From assembly GCF_026210795.1 (NCBI RefSeq), contig NC_089437.1:620001-684000 (forward strand): a stretch of 64,000 nt of DNA, given 5' to 3'. This document shows positions 60,375 to 64,000 of the stretch, piece after piece (position 1 is the first letter of the stretch; every line of letters begins with the position of its first letter). The notes beneath the pieces are model-generated. The model was given only the letters and a program-made list of their open reading frames with translations, made no database searches and was not told the DNA's origin. A program made the translations under genes and the position numbers. This stretch comes from Rhizophagus irregularis. Taxonomy: Eukaryota; Glomeromycota; Glomeromycetes; Glomerales; Glomeraceae.

Positions 60375-61133
60375 ATGTCTTCAAATAACGCGCCTTGTAA
60401 CAAGTTTGAATGTAAGATATGTGGAAAAATTTATAAAAGACGTTCAGGTTTAACTAGACATGCAATGACAATTAAAGAAGCCAATAGTGTAAAGTCAACT
60501 ATATATGATTTACCAGAGAAGGCAATTGAAGAGACGCGGCAAGTTTTAGTTTATCATATAAAGGAAAGACTAAAACAACATTCAAAGCATGTTGGTAACG
60601 TTCACATCATGGTTAATTGTACAGAGAGTCAGTTTTTTGGTGTTTTCAAAGGGCATATACATAATTATTATCCAAGGACAGGGAATTATAAGTGTATATT
60701 TAAAGGCGTTGATTCTTACTCTACTCTATCACATATATTGGGAGATGATAATTGTGGAGCTAAATATTTTTTGCAACATCAAAAAACATTTGTTTTAACA
60801 TATCAGCTGCCATCAAATCCAAGTAATCATCCGGATCCTCTTCAAAAATCGTGTCTATATCAAGAATCAGACCCCCTTCAGGAACCCGATCCTCTTCAAG
60901 AATTGCATTTATGTCAAGAGCCAGATCCCCTTCAGGAACCTGACCCTCTTCAAGATCAAACGTTAATGCATGCAGCTAGAAAGCAACGAACTCGCAAACC
61001 AAAGCCTATACAAATTGTTATTGGCTGGAAAAGAAAATCGAAGTCAGATGTGCGCAATATTGTATATTCATCGGGATTTGCTTTTATAAATTTTACAATT
61101 TCACGTACAAAAGTTGTAGATAATCTTTATTAA
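60375..61133 (+). CDS. C2H2-like zinc-finger protein within transposon, 252 residues
   Basis: A single exon from ATG 60375. Residues 11-34 look like a C2H2 finger (FECKICGKIYKRRSGLTRHA) in which the final histidine is not in the normal place, so zinc binding may be altered. The middle (40-165) is an unrecognised region with YHIKERLKQHSKHVG and FKGHIHNYYPRTGNYKCIF. Residues about 170-210 are a proline-acidic repeat of DPLQEPDPLQE type, about seven units, followed by a basic stretch RKQRTRKPKPIQ. Tail-to-tail with the larger gene at 61310, with only about 180 bp between the stop codons. By position it may be a DNA-binding accessory protein of the same element; this is inference from shared inverted ends only. 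A captured host gene is the alternative. Confidence 0.7.
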   Translation: MSSNNAPCNKFECKICGKIYKRRSGLTRHAMTIKEANSVKSTIYDLPEKAIEETRQVLVYHIKERLKQHSKHVGNVHIMVNCTESQFFGVFKGHIHNYYPRTGNYKCIFKGVDSYSTLSHILGDDNCGAKYFLQHQKTFVLTYQLPSNPSNHPDPLQKSCLYQESDPLQEPDPLQELHLCQEPDPLQEPDPLQDQTLMHAARKQRTRKPKPIQIVIGWKRKSKSDVRNIVYSSGFAFINFTISRTKVVDNLY

Positions 61134-61309
61134 AGTATAAAAATTAGAAATATAGAAAGGCTTTTGTATGAAAGTGTAAAATAAAAAAATTAAAATTAAC
61201 ATAGAAATTAGCGAAACTAATGCAATAATATTTTAACAAATATATTTTCAAACCAAAATCTTTAAAATTTTATTGAAAAATACACGAAAAAATACATGAA
61301 AAATCATTT

Positions 61310-63576
61310 TTACTTGAGACATAAACGCTTTGGTAATTGAATTGAATCAATTTCACTATGATTATTAAAATATAAAACTCTATTTTCATGTTCAAGAATA
61401 TCTACAATTGCAGATTTTCTTCCTTTTCCAGTGCCACCATCTTTAGTTGTTTTTTTGAAGAAATACGAAACTTGTTGATGATTTTTTTTTTCAACAGCTG
61501 AACACGAAAATGCTGCTAAACCAAAATGGTGATGAATACGCATCATTTCTGGAATATGGTACACTAATACATGCATATACGGTGTAATATCACTCGCCTG
61601 GTAAAAATAATTAGAATCCAAAAATTGATGTAACCATGCACGTGCATCGTTAGAAAACTGTGCAGCATCGGTTTTAGGATTTTTCATTGCCTTGTGAAGT
61701 GAATAAAAGTTATTCCACAAATTTCGAATTTGGGCTGCTCGAGAATTTGGAAAAAGTTTAGCTAAATTAAAATGTTGAAGTACAATTAACTTATCCTGCC
61801 CCATTAAAGAAGTATATTGCCAATTAGTTGATCCCACTTCAAGCCAAAAATGAAATTTAACATCAATATGCTTCATTTCTTCAACAATTACGTTTCTTGC
61901 TCTATCCCCCCAAGTATTTCTAGATTTAAGTTCATCAATTACCAGTCGCCAAAGAACATCTGTAATGCGTAGCATAACATGCAGTTCATCTGGAACCCAA
62001 TTTTGTAATGGAATCATATCAAAAATTGCTGGTCGAATATAGCCTTGATAAAATGTATGATCTATACGAATTTGATCCATAGTTTTACTAATTGTCCACT
62101 CATATGAAAAATCACCTTGCTGCTCTTTAGATACCTCACACCATGGGCAGAAATACTTGCTATTTGCCGCATTCATCCCTAAGCAAATTGCAAGAAACTT
62201 CCAATCTGACGAAAAATAAAGTTCAATCTTCCATTTAATGCCCTGATCATCTTTTAACCCTTCTTCTTTTAGCTTTCTCAATTCAACAATTAATGGCTCT
62301 AACACAATATGTAAAGTTTCATATTTTTCGATACCAGGATATAGAATTGTGGTATGATGACTTTCTGGCCGATGGAAATTATCAATATCATCAATAATTG
62401 AACAAGTAATCATCACTTGTTTAACCTTTCTTCCAACATTCCTCCCATCACCAGAAATTCGCAAATGTATTTCAGGATTTGTTGTGTCTAACACCTTTTT
62501 TTTAACTAGATCTGGTATTAAGTATTTTAATATGTTAATAATATTTCGTCGTCCTCCTTTTCCAATTGATTGTTGCATATTATCAATGATTTCAGCATCA
62601 TTAATATGCACTTCAGAATTTAAAGAATTGTCAGATAGTGGTGGTGCTATATTTACAAGTGAAATTGGTATAATTTCATTCATTTCGTATGTAATTTCTT
62701 TTCTTTCTGCAGAAACTTTCCATTCACGTGGTAAATCATGACTGATCGAAGCTAAATTTCTATAACCTTCACGTGTTATTTGACCTTTATCACACGCTTG
62801 AACAGCAGCTCTTGCCTTATGCTTTAATTCCTCAGTATTTTCCTTACCAACACTAAAATGAAATGATTTTTTTTTAATATTGAACTCAATTGATTTTAAA
62901 CTGGGATCATCTTCTGAATGACAACTTTCTGTTGTTGTTTGATCAAATATTGCATATACAGATTTTGCAATTTTTTTTGCTCGATTATTTTGTCCAGTTG
63001 AAGTCAAATTATCAAATGATTTTAAGATTGTTACTTGTCGGTGAGCATCTCTTGCTTGCTGAAGTACTTCCAAATGAAGACCAAAGAAATGTGGTCCTGA
63101 ATAACGTGTCTTAGTTTCTGGATCTAAGACCTATCTTAAATATTACTTTTTGTATTAATCAATTTATAATAAATTTAATAAATAACTATATATACCTTAG
63201 CATATAAACCTGCCGCATCTGAACTTGATTTTTCTGACTTTACATGATATTGAAATGCTTTTCCAAAATACACCCAGTAAACCGGATTTTTTTCTACATA
63301 TTTAATTATACACCTAACTGATTGCCTTTTCTTAGGCTTTCCCCAACTAGATTCAATCTCATAATTATCAGGAATTCGAAAATTTTGACCTTTTGTATAT
63401 TTGAGATAATTAGCAGGCGGGTAATATCCTTCTTCAATAACGTTATAGGTATAACTTCGTCCAAGTTCAAAATATTGAATGATATTTTCTTTAGGATAGT
63501 TATGAATTTCAACAGGATTCTTTCTCTTAGTTTGTTGATTTATTTGAGGCGGTAAAGGAGTTTCATTAGTTTCCAT
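61310..63576 (-). CDS. RNase H-like transposase candidate, 733 residues
   Basis: Two exons, 63576..63196 and 63130..61310, phase-0 join LYAK-VLDPETKTRYSG; the intron is 65 nt. Exon 1 has a proline-rich start and an aromatic-rich domain. Exon 2 carries a regularly spaced set of acidic residues: RISGDGRNVGRK (about 352-363), LYFSSDWKFLAICLGMNAA (D436), then a CPWC pair (455-458), PDELHVMLRITD, and FSCSAVEKKNHQQ (E674). This D-D-E order with an inserted CxxC resembles the large RNase H-like transposases of the Plavaka/KDZ group, but I cannot prove the family by eye. Together with the terminal inverted repeats at 60052 and 63800, transposition is the best guess. The start at 63576 is the first ATG after a poly-T leader. 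Frame intact, no decay seen. Confidence 0.75.
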
Positions 63577-63800
63577 CTTTTTTCTGATAAAATAATTCTT
63601 TTTTAATAAAAAAAAATTTTTTTTTACGTGTAATATATTATATCGCAAATAGCAGTTACACCATCTGCAATATGATAATCTTTTATTAATTTGAAAATGT
63701 AAAATCATAACCAATCAAACGCGTAAATAGAATTCTATTTATAGTAAATTTTAATTAAATCCCCAAAAAAATTGGGGGACTTTTCCAATCAGCCGATATG

Positions 63801-64000
63801 AGCAAATTGAATTTTTTTTTTTTTTTGACTAATAACATTATTAAATTTTACGTAGTATAATTATTAAACTTATTTAAAATATTAATAAAAATTTAATTTT
63901 TAAATAAAAACCATTAATGTTTTCGAAATATTTTAAAAAACATATTATGTAATAGTTATTTCATGAATATCAGTGATTTTCGTGAAAATCATGAACTCTT
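63801..64000. other. AT-rich flank of the transposon
   Basis: Nothing recognised. Confidence 0.4.

Larger units (their letters stand above)
60052..63800. mobile_element. two-gene DNA transposon, about 3.75 kb
   Basis: Bounded by inverted repeats CATATCGGCTGATCGGAAAA (60052) and, reversed from 63800, CATATCGGCTGATTGGAAAA: 19 of 20 positions agree. It encloses two convergent genes, a zinc-finger-like protein (plus) and a 733-residue protein with transposase-like features (minus). No matching target duplication was found at the borders. Inferred to be a mobile unit; the coding frames are intact, so it may be young. Confidence 0.72.

Overview
The window looks like nuclear DNA of an arbuscular mycorrhizal fungus of the Rhizophagus type. 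This is inferred from family content and style, not from a database match. The DNA is very AT-rich with long poly-A/T runs. Introns are short (about 60-110 nt) with GTAAGT-like donors and YAG acceptors. The genes are those that are expanded in Glomeromycotina: BTB-BACK-TLDc proteins, TKL-like protein kinases with the 'WTSGN...FEWIPY' N-terminal signature, F-box proteins, Crinkler relics and transposon proteins.

Layout. (i) 1-29.8 kb holds three copies of a divergent gene pair, a BTB-TLDc gene on the minus strand facing away from a kinase gene on the plus strand. Unit 1 (1-6.6 kb) has an intact but window-truncated BTB gene and a dead kinase. Unit 2 (15.6-22.9 kb) is intact in both genes. Unit 3 (22.9-29.8 kb) has a shattered BTB gene and a nearly intact kinase. 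An F-box gene, orphan exons, a hAT relic and a gene-poor stretch separate units 1 and 2. (ii) 30-37 kb is repeat-rich, with a 1.1-kb hAT-type element, a broken Crinkler gene, a hAT MITE and arrays of a TTCGGCGAA-type short repeat. (iii) 37.3-41.8 kb carries a 5-exon, 1380-residue TRP-like cation channel on the minus strand. (iv) 42-51 kb is mostly gene-free, with several TIR elements and one duplicated non-coding block. (v) 51.2-55.6 kb has two tandem intact BTB-TLDc genes. (vi) 56-60 kb has a degraded kinase and no intact gene. (vii) 60.05-63.8 kb is bounded by 20-bp inverted repeats and holds two convergent genes, one zinc-finger-like and one with transposase-like features; I read it as a two-gene DNA transposon.

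The most unusual feature is the kinase family. One phase-0 exon of about 450 nt is repeated in tandem with its intron 2, 4 or 5 times between the first exon and the catalytic exons. It encodes kinase strands beta4-beta5, a CxxC...CxxC zinc ribbon, a WTSGN helix and a decayed kinase N-lobe. The predicted proteins carry 6-7 N-lobes, only the last with a complete glycine loop, followed by one C-lobe. The number of modules differs between paralogues. Because each exon is phase-symmetric, a broken module can in principle be skipped.

Five BTB loci share a conserved block of about 50 bp upstream of the start codon. The three kinase loci share a different upstream block and a shared 3' hairpin repeat. 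The two expanded families therefore seem to be copied together with their own control regions.
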